A stretch of 64,000 bases of DNA from Acanthococcus lagerstroemiae (taxonomy: Eukaryota; Arthropoda; Insecta; Hemiptera; Eriococcidae): the NCBI GenBank assembly GCA_031841125.1, contig CM063106.1, positions 7,006,001-7,070,000 on the forward strand, in the 5' to 3' direction. The notes below the pieces were generated by a model, which saw only the letters and a list, made by a program, of their open reading frames with translations, did no database searches and had not been told where the DNA came from. Positions 35,310-46,472 of the stretch are shown here, in pieces. Position numbers and translations under genes: made by a program. Each line of letters opens with the position of its first letter. The first letter of the stretch is position 1.

Positions 35310-35560
35310 TGGCACAAAAATGACCAAATTTTATTTAAAAAATAAAGAAATTTCGATCAAGAACAATAATTCTTGACCATTTTTTATTAAGAAATGGCCA
35401 AAATTCAATTGATAACAATCATTTCGAACCATCTTCAGTTTTAAAAAAACGACAACATGTTGGCCAAAACGACGACATTTTGATCAAAAACCATGATTTC
35501 TGATCATTTTTAATCAAAAAATTACCAAATTCGACCAAGATTTTCTTCATTTTTTCGATG
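35310..35560. repeat. Degenerate tandem repeat, roughly 60-bp period
   Basis: The phrases TGACCAAATTTTA, TGACCATTTTTTATTAAG, TGGCCAAAATTCAA, TGGCCAAAACGACG and TGATCATTTTTAATC recur every 55-70 bases. Units are strongly diverged. Confidence 0.45.
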
Positions 35561-35649
35561 TACCCAGTCTAACAATATACTAGTACCTGGTCGTTTGAAC
35601 TTGACCACGACCTAATCACCAATACTGACGTCAAAAGAGGACCTGAAAA

Positions 35650-35818
35650 AATAGGGCAGTGAAAATTAACATCTGATGAGTAAATGATGGAGGAAAAAAT
35701 TAGAAAGAATGAGTTAGAGTAGATATAATCAAGGATACAAAGTATAAATCCTTCTCAGAAATGAAAATATTAGCACAGGAGAGAAGAAACCTGTGGAGAA
35801 GGGTTGTACAAATTAATT
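35650..35818 (+). mobile_element. RTE-like LINE 3'-end fragment
   Basis: The plus frame gives DIIKDTKYKSFSEMKILA followed by RRNLWRRVV. The same peptide (IIKDTKYKFFSEMKIL) occurs at 52290-52437 on the minus strand. It is the C-terminal tail of an RTE-type LINE, truncated, and joined directly to hAT transposase sequence. Confidence 0.6.
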
Positions 35819-37255
35819 GATGAATTATTTGAAAAATTTAAATTGAATGTGGCAGATGTAGTAGGTTGCTTATTTGATGGCGCATCCAACATGAAAGGTG
35901 AATTTATTTAAAGGCCTAAAAAGCAGAATGCCATTTACACACATTGCCAAGCGCCTTTCCTCAATTTAGTAATGGGACACACAATCTCTAGTTGCAGTAA
36001 AGCAGATTTTTTTGGATTAGTTCAACAGAGTGCAATATTTGTAAGTGACTCATATAAAAGAATGGATTTGTGGAGAAATGAACTTGCGGCTACAATGGAA
36101 GTTCATAATGAATTGAGCGTTTGGGCAAAATTGGAAAAACAAGATGGTGGAGCCAAGATACGGCTCTATCTTCAGTTTTTGAACTACCTGCAAAAATACC
36201 AGAAATGATGAAATCACGATTTATTATTTTTTTGAAGTATCTCGAAAAGGTAGCTATTTGCAGAAAATTTGATTGTAGATCAAAATTTCAGGCTCGTTCT
36301 TTAATGAAGAGTTAGGAGAAATTCGATACAATTTTTATTGCCGTAATTATTTTAGATTTTTTTTTTTATTAGATTATCTATACGTACGAGCATGGAAAAT
36401 GGTGGAAAAACTGAGCTCTCAAATCGAAGCCGAAAGAAATGAAGCATATTTTCAAAAATTATATGAATAAGGAACAAAATTATTTGTGAGAGAATGTAAT
36501 GAATATTTTGCAAAGGAAGAGGCCGATGAACTTGAATTTGAAGACATTAGTGATGAAGATGACAATGATAAGAAGGAATGTGAGCTAGAACTAAGAAGAT
36601 TTTTCACATCGTAGAATTCCTAAATAAAAAAAGAGAAGCGATGAGGAAGCCAGTGATGAATGTCCAGAATCACATGCTTGTCCATAGATTTTCTTGTGAA
36701 TATTTTTAGTAGCATTATTGTCAATGCTCAAGGAAGTATCAAGGAGAAGTTTATTCCAAATAAAGACTTACCTAATACCTATGTATGTATTGTTCGTGCT
36801 TGATCCAGAAAAATTTGAAGAAATTTCCAACATGAAAAGTATTTCAGAATTTCCTATATCAACTTTTGTAAAGATGAGTGAATTAACAGGCTTGAGCAGA
36901 ATATCTTTACTGGATGAACTCAAGCAATTTACAGGGCAGTATGATAGCTTGACACAAAATTGGCGGAAACTTTATGCAGCTACAGCAGCAGTAGGCACCA
37001 AGACAACGGACAGGTTGAAAATGATCAAGATCAAAATTTGGAAAGTTCAGCATCTGAAGAAGAATTTGATTCAGATTCAGGAATGAGAATGACAGTTGCT
37101 CAAGCTTACCATGATGAAGATAAAAACTGTGCCTCATGTTTGGGATGCCTCTCTTCAGTTTTGCATGAATTAACAACTATGTCTAGAATCTTTGACAATT
37201 TATGCGCAGCTATAAAATTTATATATTTTTGCCCTGCACCCAAGTGTATTGCGAA

Positions 37256-39211
37256 CATGGGCGTCGGTGACGGGAGCAGACGGGTAATATTTACCCCCCC
37301 CCCCCATCATAAATTCAAAGGCCAAAAATTATATTTATACTTGTTTGTAGTTATAAAAAATTTGTAAACGAATTAGTGCCATGTGATACCGCAATTAGTA
37401 GTACAGTACCATACACTTAACTCGCAATACACATACACAGGGTGTCTAACAAAATTGAAATCTGAAAATAAATGACCCCCCCCCCCCCATTTGCTATGAG
37501 TGCGCTAAAATAAAGCTAAATATACTTTTTCGTCTATAAAACTACATTTTCATGGGGGAAAAAACTAATTTTATTGCATAAAATAGATGAGTCCAATAAG
37601 GTCCGGATCCCCAATATAACTATACTTTAGATTGCATTAAAATATACAGCAGAGTGATATGGCAACACTGCTCAGTTGATTTTATCAAGATGTTAGTCCA
37701 CTGGTGCGAGATATGCCGGTTGATGATTTTCCAATATCGTAAAAAGTGCTCCGATATGTTTTTTGTGCAACTTGGAGGATTTACGAATATTATGTTGGTC
37801 GAATGGAATTCATCCAGAAATCAAACATTGGATAGTTGTTGTAGTGGTAGTTGGTTAACTATCGACGCCAGAAAAGTGAAATTTGAACAATTTGGAACCG
37901 AGGTATGCGATACTCACGAAAAATAGTTACTTATTCATAAATTTCTATTTGAACCATGCTTCACTTTTTATTTACCGAATTTCAGGTCAGGTTTATCAGG
38001 TATTAGGTTGGGTCGTATTAGGTCATAGACCCAGCCTTTTTCGGTACGCTGACCTTATCTAGTTTTAAAAAAGGGGTATTTTTATTAGAAGATCTGAGGA
38101 ACGTGGAGCAGATAGGAAAATTTCAGGTTAGCCAATTTTTAAATATTTCAGTCAATGACTATAACACAAAAAAGGAAGAACATGAAATCGCTTACATGAA
38201 AGTCTGGAGAGCCAAGACCTTAAATTAGGACCTTATTGAGCTCACCTACCTTAATACGCGCATGGTGATCACGTCTTACACGACTCACATGAGCATGGCA
38301 TACATGCGAAGACTCTTGTAAGCTGATATTTCGATTTATCGTCATTATCAGGGCTGCAATTTTTGTGCACAAAAAATAGCGAAATATGCGCATATTTTAT
38401 GCTCTGACTTCAGTATAAATAATATGCCGAAAATATGCGCCAAAATTATAAAATATACATAAATATGCAAATACAATATGGGTATATCATTTCAAAGGAA
38501 AAATTAAGTTGGATACACTGAGACAATTTTTATCATATTTTAAAATGATTCAGCAAAGTATCTCCTTAAGAGTCCAATTTTCTTTTAATAGGAGATGCAC
38601 CCAGGAGAGAATGCATATATTCGCAATTTCTTGATAATTGATGAATGTGATGCGGGCAAGAGAAAGGTTATCTCACGTGTAAAAGAACATATTTTTCTAA
38701 AAGCTTTTCTACTGATTCATGAACCATTAAGTCTTCACAATTTTTTTTTGGAGTCGGACATCGTTCTCAGAACTAAAAAAATAACTTTTTGGTGGAAAAA
38801 ATTGAAAAATAAGCAAAATTGGTGCAAAATATGCCGTAAATGCCAAAATATGCAGGATGAAGTGCTGCTCATTTGACTCAGAATTCTGTGATTCGTGAAG
38901 ATCTTCTGAAACTTATACCTATACGCCATAGACAGAAATATGCATTCGCATAATAATTGCAGCCCTGGTCATTATAATAGAATTTTCCAATTCTAAGTTC
39001 TATGTTTTCTCTTTCAAGGTATAATTTGCTGATTCCTAAATCTTTAAATGACCATGACTGAAAATAAATGACTTATGACATACTGTTAGACACATTGATA
39101 CAACATACTACACTCTTCTCCAAAAAATCCGCCAACGCCGATGAATGTAGGTCAACACTACTGAAAAAATTATCCCCTCTCCCACCCAAAAAAATTCCAA
39201 CGACGCCTCTG
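37256..39211 (+). mobile_element. Non-autonomous hAT 'element A' (1,956 bp)
   Basis: Ends CATGGGCGTCGGTG and (reversed) CAGAGGCGTCGTTGG. Flanks ATTGCGAA (37248-37255) and ATTGCAAA (39212-39219) match at 7 of 8. The whole element recurs in reverse orientation at 56600-58613 (element B). It contains no recognisable transposase and carries a nested hAT at 38349-38967. It sits inside the coding region of another hAT transposase. Confidence 0.85.
38349..38967. mobile_element. Nested hAT element inside element A
   Basis: Inverted ends CAGGGCTGCAATTTTTGT and (reversed) CAGGGCTGCAATTATTATGC. Exact 8-bp duplication GTCATTAT at 38341-38348 and 38968-38975. Rich in ATGCGCATATTT-type words. It has the same place and duplication in element B. 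Non-coding; 619 bp. Confidence 0.88.
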
Positions 39212-40319
39212 ATTGCAAACAGTGTTTTTCAAAGTTGGAAAAGTTCAAGGACTGTTCAAGAAATACTCTTGGCTAAGAATTATTAAGCCCTTTACTGTTG
39301 ATGTTTGTAGAATCTGAAGTTCTAAAAAATATTAATGTTGATGAAATTATTGACCAGTTTGGGCAATCCTCAAAATAATTAAAGAGATTACTATTTTGAT
39401 TTTGTCTTTGTTATTAGTGTCAGTGGCGTGCATTCCAGGCAAGCAATGTAAGCGCCGCTTACCCTGAAAATTCTCGAGAAAATAAGTTTTCATATACAAT
39501 ATCAACCTCAACTTGTAACAAATAAAAGATGATGAAACCCTGGGCCAAACAGCGATTTTATTAGGATGTTAACATTGTCTAGGCAGCGCTAGTGTAGCAC
39601 ACTAACACAAACTAAGTAACATTCAACACACTGGATACATCTGGGGGATTATTTCAGATTCCCTATCCTATTACATCAAAAATCGCGATTTTCAATTTCA
39701 CGTCATTTCATCAAAAAAGTGTCCATGGAGGTAATTCTCTTTTATCCTGATAGCTCAATGCCATAGCTGAAATTATTTCAACCAACTTGCTTTCAAAAAC
39801 GATTTTTATACAGCGCCAAAGGCGTTCAAGAGACCACTCCTTTTACACGTTTTTGATATGGACGAGTCAAATTATCCCCTTGCTATAGGAACAGGGCTAT
39901 CAACATAGGTACTTTTGGTTAACTTCCCAGTTGACGCTTACGGCGCTTACACTTAAGTATGTAAGAAATATTCACGGGAGATGTATACTGTTCGGCTTTT
40001 GGCAATCCTTGTATATGTATATTCATATAGGCTAGCGAGGTATGCGTCGGACCTAACGCTTCTTTTCCATACTACACATAACATTGCACGACTTACCCTC
40101 TACCTCCGTGTTAATTACCAACACAAAAACACACTAGCATGTTCAACGTGAAGAACCCTGTGCGTTTGGTTGCGTTCTGGAAGCGCTTTGGCTACACACA
40201 TATGTCAAAGTTGACAGTGAAACGTGATCATGTTCTTCTACTGGTCAACGCCTTCATGGTCGTATGCTCCGTGTTTTTTTGTCCACAAAATGCATATTCG
40301 AGATCTTATTGAAAACCCG

Positions 40320-40530
40320 TTTTCACGACTTACTCTTAATGAACAATTATAAATTATTAATAGTGGGAAACCTAAACCATATAATTACCATTTTTAAAAA
40401 CTGAGCAAAAGAAAGGTGGTTTGAGTTTTACTAGACATTTCAACGTATCGCAATATGAAAACATTTTGTGGTTAACCGGCTGTGAAGATGGTGGAAAACT
40501 GTTTTGTTGGCCATGCATATTCAGGGAACG
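40320..40530 (+). pseudogene. hAT transposase N-terminal TTF-type zinc finger fragment
   Basis: SGKPKPYN is followed after one frameshift by SFTRHFNVSQYENILWLTG, then KLFCWPCIF. FN-x2-QY-x4-WLTG ... LFCWPC is the TTF-type zinc finger of hAT transposases. The sequence stops at the LINE insertion, so only the N-terminus survives. Confidence 0.75.
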
Positions 40531-40614
40531 TACTGATGGGGAGGGGGGGGGTAACTCTCCCCTGTAAGAATTTTTCACTCAACAGTTGGGAAAATTCAAT
40601 TTCAATCAATTCAA

Positions 40615-43600
40615 TCAGCCTTTATTAAGTATGTATACATAAATGATCCATTTCATATTATATTACTACACTTAATTATTTACTGGCCCTTTATATGGGG
40701 CATAGGCCTCCGTCAATCCGGCCCATTCAAGCCGGTCATATGCCACTCGGTGATATAATTTGTTTTCTAACAGTCTTTGGATATCCTCCCCCATCTCGCT
40801 CTCTGCCTTCCCATTTTTCTCTTTCCATATATTACCCAGTTTGTTACTTTTTTTTCTCTTTCCATATGTTACCCAGTTTGTTACTTTTGCTGCTCATCTT
40901 TCGCTTCCCATTCTCGCCACATGTCCAGCCCAATCCCATTTCAGTCTTTTCACTGATTTCAAAAAGTCAAAATCTTCCTCGAGTTTCCTTTTAATTTCCG
41001 CTAATTTTACTTTATCTCTTAATTTTATCTTCAATATCGATCTTTCCATCGCATTTTGGATTGTCTCTATCCTCCTGCTTATCTTTTTTGTGAGTGTCCA
41101 TGTTTGGCAGCCGTATGATAGTGTTAGGAATACGCAGCTATTAAGGATTGTACTCTTTGCCCTGGTGCTAAATTTTCCCTTGAATATGTACCCAATGACC
41201 AGTACTTTCCCCACGCCAATGATATTCTCCGCTTTACTTCCCTTTCTATTTTATTTTCCATAGATATCATCTGCCCAAAGTATATTATTTCTTCTACATT
41301 CTCTATCTCCATCCCTTCCACAGTTATACTCTGCGATGCTTCCTTTTTATCCATTAATATTTTTGTTTTGTTCCTATTCATATTAGTCCCGCCTCTTTTC
41401 CTGCTATATTTAGTTCATTTATCATGATTTGCAGTTCCTCTGTATCCTTGCTTATAATTACCACGTCGTCCGCAAATCTTAGATTATTTAATCTTTCCAC
41501 ATTTATTTTAATTCCTCTTTCCCTCCAGTCCAGGCTCCGGAATACTTCCTCCAGTGCTGCGCAGAATAGCATTGACGATAGGGGATCCCTTGTTTTATTT
41601 CTTTCTTGATTCGGAAATGTTCTCCATGTTTGTCTGTTATTACTCTTGCTTCCAGATCTGTATACATGTCTTCTATTATCTTTCTATATTTCAGAGGTAC
41701 ACCGTGTTTTTCCAAAGCTTTTAGTATAAAGTTATGATTTAGCAGCGATGAGTCAAATGCTTTTGTGTGGTCTATGAATGCTAACTTTAGCTCTGTTTGA
41801 TATTCGTTGTATTTTTCTATTAATTGATTTATAGTATGCAAGTGATCTATCGTGGAATATCCACTTCTAAAGACAGTCTGTTCCGGGGGTTGTTCTCTAA
41901 ATATAATGTTTCGTAGACGGTTTGCTAGCACGTATATTTTTGATAACGTAGAGCTTATGCTAATTGGTCTATAGTTTTCTATTTTTGCTTTGTCCCCTTT
42001 CTTAAGCAATAATATTATATTTGATTTTTTCCATGCTTTTGGGATCTTTCTTTGTTTTGTTATCATATTGAATAGCCTTGTTATTATTACTACCATCTCC
42101 CTTCCTACATATTTTATCTGTTCGCTTGTAATCTCTTCAGAACCTTTCGCCTTGTTATTTTTCATTTCTTCTATTGCCTTTTTTACTTCACACTCCAATA
42201 TCTCAGGTTCTTCCAAGGTTTGTGCATTCTTCTTTTTCTTCCGCTTCTCTGTTCCACCTGATGCTTTGTATAGCTCTTTATAGTAGCTTGTTATAACTCT
42301 ACTTATTCCCTGTTGGTCGTATATTTTCCGTCCATTTTATCTGTGATACATGTTTTCCAGTTTATTCCTTTTACTATATTTTTCCCTATCTTTTTTTGTA
42401 CTCTTTGTAGATTCTAAAATTTCCTTTACCATGCCAAATTTTCTCTCCTCATTCCACTTTCTTAATTCTCTTTTTATTACTTTACATACCACGTTCAATT
42501 CTATTTTATCTCTAATACTTCTATTTTCCTTTTTATGACGTTTCTGCCTTTTCTCTATCAATCTTACTATTTCTGGGGTGAATCATCTACTATTGTTTCT
42601 TCCTTTTTTCCTTTTGTTCCTCTTACACTCGATTTTCCTTGATGCGGTTTTTATAATGCCTATTATGTCCTCTGTCATTTTTTCTATATCCTCTACATCT
42701 CTCACTCTTCCTATCTTTTTTATTTCCTCGTTCATTTCCTCATTATACTCGCCCTCTTCCTCCTTTACTATTCTTCCTCCGAACTCTATATTCCTCCTCA
42801 TTCCTCTTCGAGTCTTTACCCCTATTTCACATATTATTGGTCTGTAGTCTGAGATCTGAGTAGAATTTAAAGTTATTTTGAGTACTGAAGTTTCGTATTA
42901 ATTTATTATTTGTATATGTTAGCATATAGTCTATTTGTGTGCGATATTGTGCATTTGGGGCTTCCCATGTCCATAATTTTCCTTTTTGTTTCTTGAATTG
43001 GCTATTCAATATTTTCATGTTGTTTTCTTGACAGAATTCTATTAATTTTTCTCCCCTTTTATTTATTTTTTTAATTTGTTTATTTAATGTAACTTATTGC
43101 CTTTCGGCTATGTACATTCTTAATACTTTTAATACTATTTACATTATAGCTTATGTATCAGATTTGAGGCGGACAGAAAATTGAGTAGAGATTTGGCGTG
43201 TCTTAAACATAGATATGATGATGGTGTGACGTTGTTGAGAAACGTATTTCGATGGGTGTTGTATTTTGTGCATTGGAATATTACGTGCTGTAGAGTAATG
43301 GCTGGATGAAACGGGCAGACGTCGCATAGTGCAGGTTCCTCTGACGACAGCAGGTGACAATGCGTGAGGGCGGTATGGCCTATGCAAATGCGAAGAATAG
43401 CTGTGGTTGTGTTTCGGTCATGATCACATACTTCGGAAAGCTTTTGTAGCCAGCTGTGGTGGTCGGTTCCGTCACAATAAGGTCCCATTATCCTTTCTTC
43501 GCCTTCCTCTTTGCTCCCAATCTGGCTATTCAAATCCCCCATCAAGATTATCATGTCTTGACTGTTATTCACCTCCCTTAGTATTTCGCTTAATTCTTCA

Positions 43601-43675
43601 TAAAATCTTTCGCTCTCTGACTCCTCTGATACTGCCGTTGGGGCGTATACCTGTATTAGTATCAAATGTATTTTT
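40615..43675 (-). mobile_element. RTE-like LINE copy 1 (endonuclease-RT), frameshifted
   Basis: Minus strand. The endonuclease part starts near 43665 with VYAPTAVSEESESERFYEEL and GDLNSQIG, is interrupted at 43060-43468 by another LINE piece, and resumes with KILNSQFKKQKGKLWTW and QIDYML (about 43020-42930). RT spans 42216-41380: NYRPISISSTLSKIY, KAFDSSLLNH and LRFADDVVIIS, with catalytic FADD at 41465-41476. A one-base loss near 41585 shifts the frame at the QGxP motif. The C-terminus has GHVARMG near 40900. A 3' UTR similar to that of copy 2 reaches about 40615. A local duplication of about 39 bp lies near 40820-40890. 5'-truncated within the endonuclease and not active. Confidence 0.85.
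43060..43468 (-). mobile_element. 5'-truncated LINE 3' end inserted in the RTE-like LINE
   Basis: Minus strand: DHHSWLQKLSEVCDHD, then RICIGHTALTHCHLLSS and CDVCPFHPAITLQHVIFQC. This IGHTxLTH ... CxxC ... HxxFxC pattern is the C-terminal tail of R1/I/jockey-type LINEs and does not belong to the host LINE. An A-rich 3' tail (about 43060-43100) follows. The host endonuclease reading resumes on the far side. Confidence 0.78.
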
Positions 43676-43719
43676 TAATCTACCTCAAATTTTGCCCATG
43701 CTATTCGCAATTTCAATCA

Positions 43720-43945
43720 GGCGGAGTTTAAGAAATCCAACAAGTCAAAAGTTTTTGTTTTTTTTTTGACTTGATACTTGGGAATTGAGTTGTGAGGTTG
43801 GAAAAATCCAACAAGTCAAAGGATTCTTGGCTGTGATGATTGGGAATTTTGAATTAAGTCAGTTGGAAAAATCAGCCAGTCAAAAGGTTTTTTTTCTTTT
43901 GCTTTGATACTTGGTAATTTTGAGTTGAGTCAGTCGGGATTTTCA
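43720..43945. repeat. Minisatellite, about 70-bp unit, three imperfect copies
   Basis: Each unit contains TTGATACTTGGGAATT-like (or GATGATTGGGAATT), GAGTTGAGTCAG-like, GGAAAAATC and AGTCAAAAGG blocks. The copies differ by substitutions and T-run length. It lies inside the hAT at 39421-44179. Confidence 0.65.
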
Positions 43946-44179
43946 CAATTCCCCTCTTCCCTCCCCCCAGGAAAAACTCTTCGGTGGTACGTCCCTGTGT
44001 CTATTATTCGTCACGAAAAGGAATAAATGCATATGGAATGACCCTACACAGGAATACGACAATTTGAATAATTTCATCAATGCCATTTTGTAGTAGCATG
44101 ATTCACACTTTTATTCTGATTTTTACTTCACCTCTACGCTTATCGCTTACCTCCTAGGAAAAATCACCGCACGCCACTG

Positions 44180-46213
44180 ATTAATGTATTTGTAATTGGC
44201 AACACTGTTCTTTTTTTGCCTTCAATTCTTATGGAATTATCGTTTTACTCTTGTTTTTTTGTTTTTTGTATTCGTTTTTGCATTTTTATAATGAAGTTTA
44301 ATAGAATTTATTCATTGCAAATATTTATTGCCTTTTTATTGAAAATAACTATACAGTCTTTTCTGTTATGTTATGTTTGTTTGTTGAAGAGGGCAGGGAC
44401 TCAATTTTCAAAAGTGGGGTATGACACGGAGCCCAATGTGCAAGAATCGCCAGGGGCCTTGCAAGAAGCCAGTCCCACACTAGGCCTCGCAAACGCTAAC
44501 ACCGCCTTTGTTTGTACCTTTATGATCAGCGGCGCTCTCTTGTGGGTACCTACTCGATTCTCGATTCTCGATTCCCGGTTCTCGATTCTCGACTCTGGCA
44601 GACTCTGGATTCTGGACTCTCGTCATATCAGGAAGCGTGTTTACCAGCAGCTAACAGAACCGTTTCAGCGCCAATCGATGAGTCGTATCAGCTGGCATTG
44701 CGAAAACAGTATAGTACGCTCGTACGGTAACGATATACCGACGACCGACGACCACCGAGCCAAGAGCCCGCTCAGCGTCTGGTGAGCGTCGGGCACGCAT
44801 GCGTCGGAATACGGCACTGACATCCCCGTAATTTCGCTATTCAAGTGTAGGCCTTCCGATGGTAACGGAGTACGTTAACGGATTACCGCGTTTATGTATA
44901 AGTTTTGCTGTTTTCCATCATCATTTTTTTTTTCTTCTTCTCCGTATATATTCTGTAACGCGCATAAATACGCATCTATGAAATTTTCATATCGGTTGCC
45001 CGGATAAAAGGTGTCAAAAATGATCGTTCGCACGATTATAAATGCGGGCTAATCTGCGGTTATCAGCGTGTGTCGCCCGTTTGTGTACTTGGTGCGTCGT
45101 AGGCGTGAATTTGGACATAGTTTTTCGTCGCTGGAAAACGCCTGAACGGGCGTATATTTTCTCCATTAACATGTAATTACAATACGTGGATAAATTCGTT
45201 TTCACGCGCGGCCAAATCGTCTCCGCTCGTTGCGGTCATTTATGCGACTGTTGGTAGCGCGTCTCGTTTGTCGTCGTCGTCTTCGTCGTCGTGCTGGAAA
45301 TCGCTCGCGTTCGAAAAAAAATGGAAAATTACGCCGGCCAACGAAGACGTATTCGCGACACGAATCACGAGAAGACTTTTTTAACATGAAGAATAAATGA
45401 GGTCTATGGGACGTTTCAATAGAAAGTGAGTAGCAAAACCTTTTGTTACCTATATATAGCTGATGTAGACTATAGATGATAGCACGGCCACGGCCAGTGT
45501 CTCGTTGTGGACGCTCCAGGGCTCCAGCTCCTGGTTGGGTTCCTTCTTCGTCTCGAGCTGGAAATGTTTGAGCGTCTCTGTCCACTCTTTTTTCGTATAA
45601 TCTCGTGTTCAAGAACCATTCCGGTCAACGAATACGGGTAATACTGCAGCTGGAGCTACTTCTGGCTCTTGGCCATTTTATGGTGGAATTTGGCACTCTT
45701 TTTTCTTCTTGTAAACCACGAGTACATATTAATTCAAAACGCATTCACTCGACTCGGATGCAAAAAGGTAGCTTTGTGCGGTCGAGGCGAAATTGTGTAG
45801 AATGTTTCCATTTTTTGGCAGAAAGTAGCCTCTACCTACTCGAGCTTGTAAACAGCGCCATCGAGAAATTGAAGTACTGTTGCATTACTTAGGTCCCATT
45901 GATATGTGTTTCGAATCTGATGCCCGTTGCAAAAGGTCCGCTAGTATCGAACGTTGTTCTGCCATAACTGAACCCATCAGCTATTCGGTCAAATATCCCT
46001 CTAGTTTGTTACTGGAATCGTAATCTCGCCATCTCCGTTTAACAGATTTCAAAAGCGCCCTCCACCGGTTGACTAACAGGTAACTTTCACTTGATACTCA
46101 AAACTCGATTGATTCGTACAAGTTTATTACTTTGCAAAACAAAACCTAATCACTGATAACAGTCTAGTAAAAGGCTAATCTGACTTTTTTATAGACATAG
46201 GTATAACTATATC
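44180..46213. other. Single-copy-looking stretch, CpG-rich from about 44.6 to 45.7 kb
   Basis: No recognisable protein. CpG frequency is clearly higher at 44650-45620, with a (TCG)-rich run at 45267-45295. This could be a promoter or first exon of an unplaced gene. The ORFs across it are low-complexity (Arg-rich on minus) and not trusted. Confidence 0.35.
44553..44621. repeat. Short tandem repeat of CTCGATT type
   Basis: CTCGATT/CTCGACT-type heptamers and GACTCTGGATTCTGG variants follow one another for about 70 bases. Confidence 0.75.
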
Positions 46214-46472
46214 CTTCGGGGATATAGCTCTGTCTCTGGTTGACCGAGTGGACAGCGCGTTGGCCTCGGATTCCGGAGGTCCCGGGTTCGAGCCCACGTA
46301 GCAACTTGCCAGATTTCGACCTAGGCCGGTTTTTCGGCCAGAAGGGAAGAGGGCTAAGACAGCCCTAACAGCCTCCCCGAAGTCTCTGAAGTAGTGCTCG
46401 AAAGGCCAGATTCCAGGGCTCGGGTTGAGGGCAAATTAGGAAAAGAAGAAGACAGAGCTATATCCTCCGAAG
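46214..46472. repeat. Inverted repeats flanking a SINE
   Basis: CTTCGGGGATATAGCTCTGTC (46214-46234) is repeated inverted at 46451-46472 with one mismatch/indel. These arms bracket the SINE almost exactly, so the unit looks like a MITE with a SINE as its core. Confidence 0.65.
46229..46450 (+). mobile_element. tRNA-derived SINE, second head type
   Basis: A-box-like GGTTGACCGAGTGG and B box GGGTTCGAGCCC give pol III spacing. After a middle part, the sequence from about 46319 (CCTAGGCCGG, AGAGGGCTAAGAC, AGTGCTCGAAAGG, CCAGGGCTCGGGTTGAG) matches the 3' domain of the SINE at 13.7 kb, while the front part does not. The 3' end is AG-rich (AAAAGAAGAAG). Confidence 0.75.

Larger units (their letters stand above)
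35819..39390 (+). pseudogene. TTF-type hAT transposase remnant, interrupted by element A
   Basis: Plus strand. The RNase-H-like core begins with KLIDELFEKFKLNVADVVG and DGASNMKGEF (about 35825-35905), then a His-Cys motif near 35938. VSDSYKRMDLWRNEL follows at 36040. Further blocks include KFQARSLMKSLEKFDTI-like sequence (36280) and DPEKFEEIS (36805). The C-terminal dimerisation region starts before 37255, is broken by element A, and resumes at 39212, reaching SEVLKNINVDEIIDQF around 39310-39370. Several stops and frameshifts are present. Its own terminal repeats were not found, and the left side is fused to a LINE fragment. Confidence 0.78.
39421..44179 (+). mobile_element. hAT transposon with LINEs nested inside
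   Basis: Both ends begin CAGTGGCGTGC (39421-39431 and reverse complement 44169-44179). Flanks ATTAGTGT (39413-39420) and ATTAATGT (44180-44187) match at 7 of 8. Subterminal GCTTAC motifs repeat on both sides. The left part keeps a TTF zinc-finger coding fragment (40320-40530). An RTE-like LINE (about 40615-43675) then fills most of the element. A tandem repeat (43720-43945) lies between the LINE and the right end. Confidence 0.8.

Noticed and set aside
37654..37926. 90-codon ORF in element A as a possible transposon protein
   Set aside because: The equivalent frame is broken by an indel in element B and has no motif.
40760..43769. Plus-strand ORFs rich in Phe, Leu and Ser resembling membrane proteins
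   Set aside because: They are antisense to the LINE reverse transcriptase.
45202..45612. 136-codon minus-strand ORF
   Set aside because: Low-complexity Arg-rich composition caused by a (TCG)n run; no domain.
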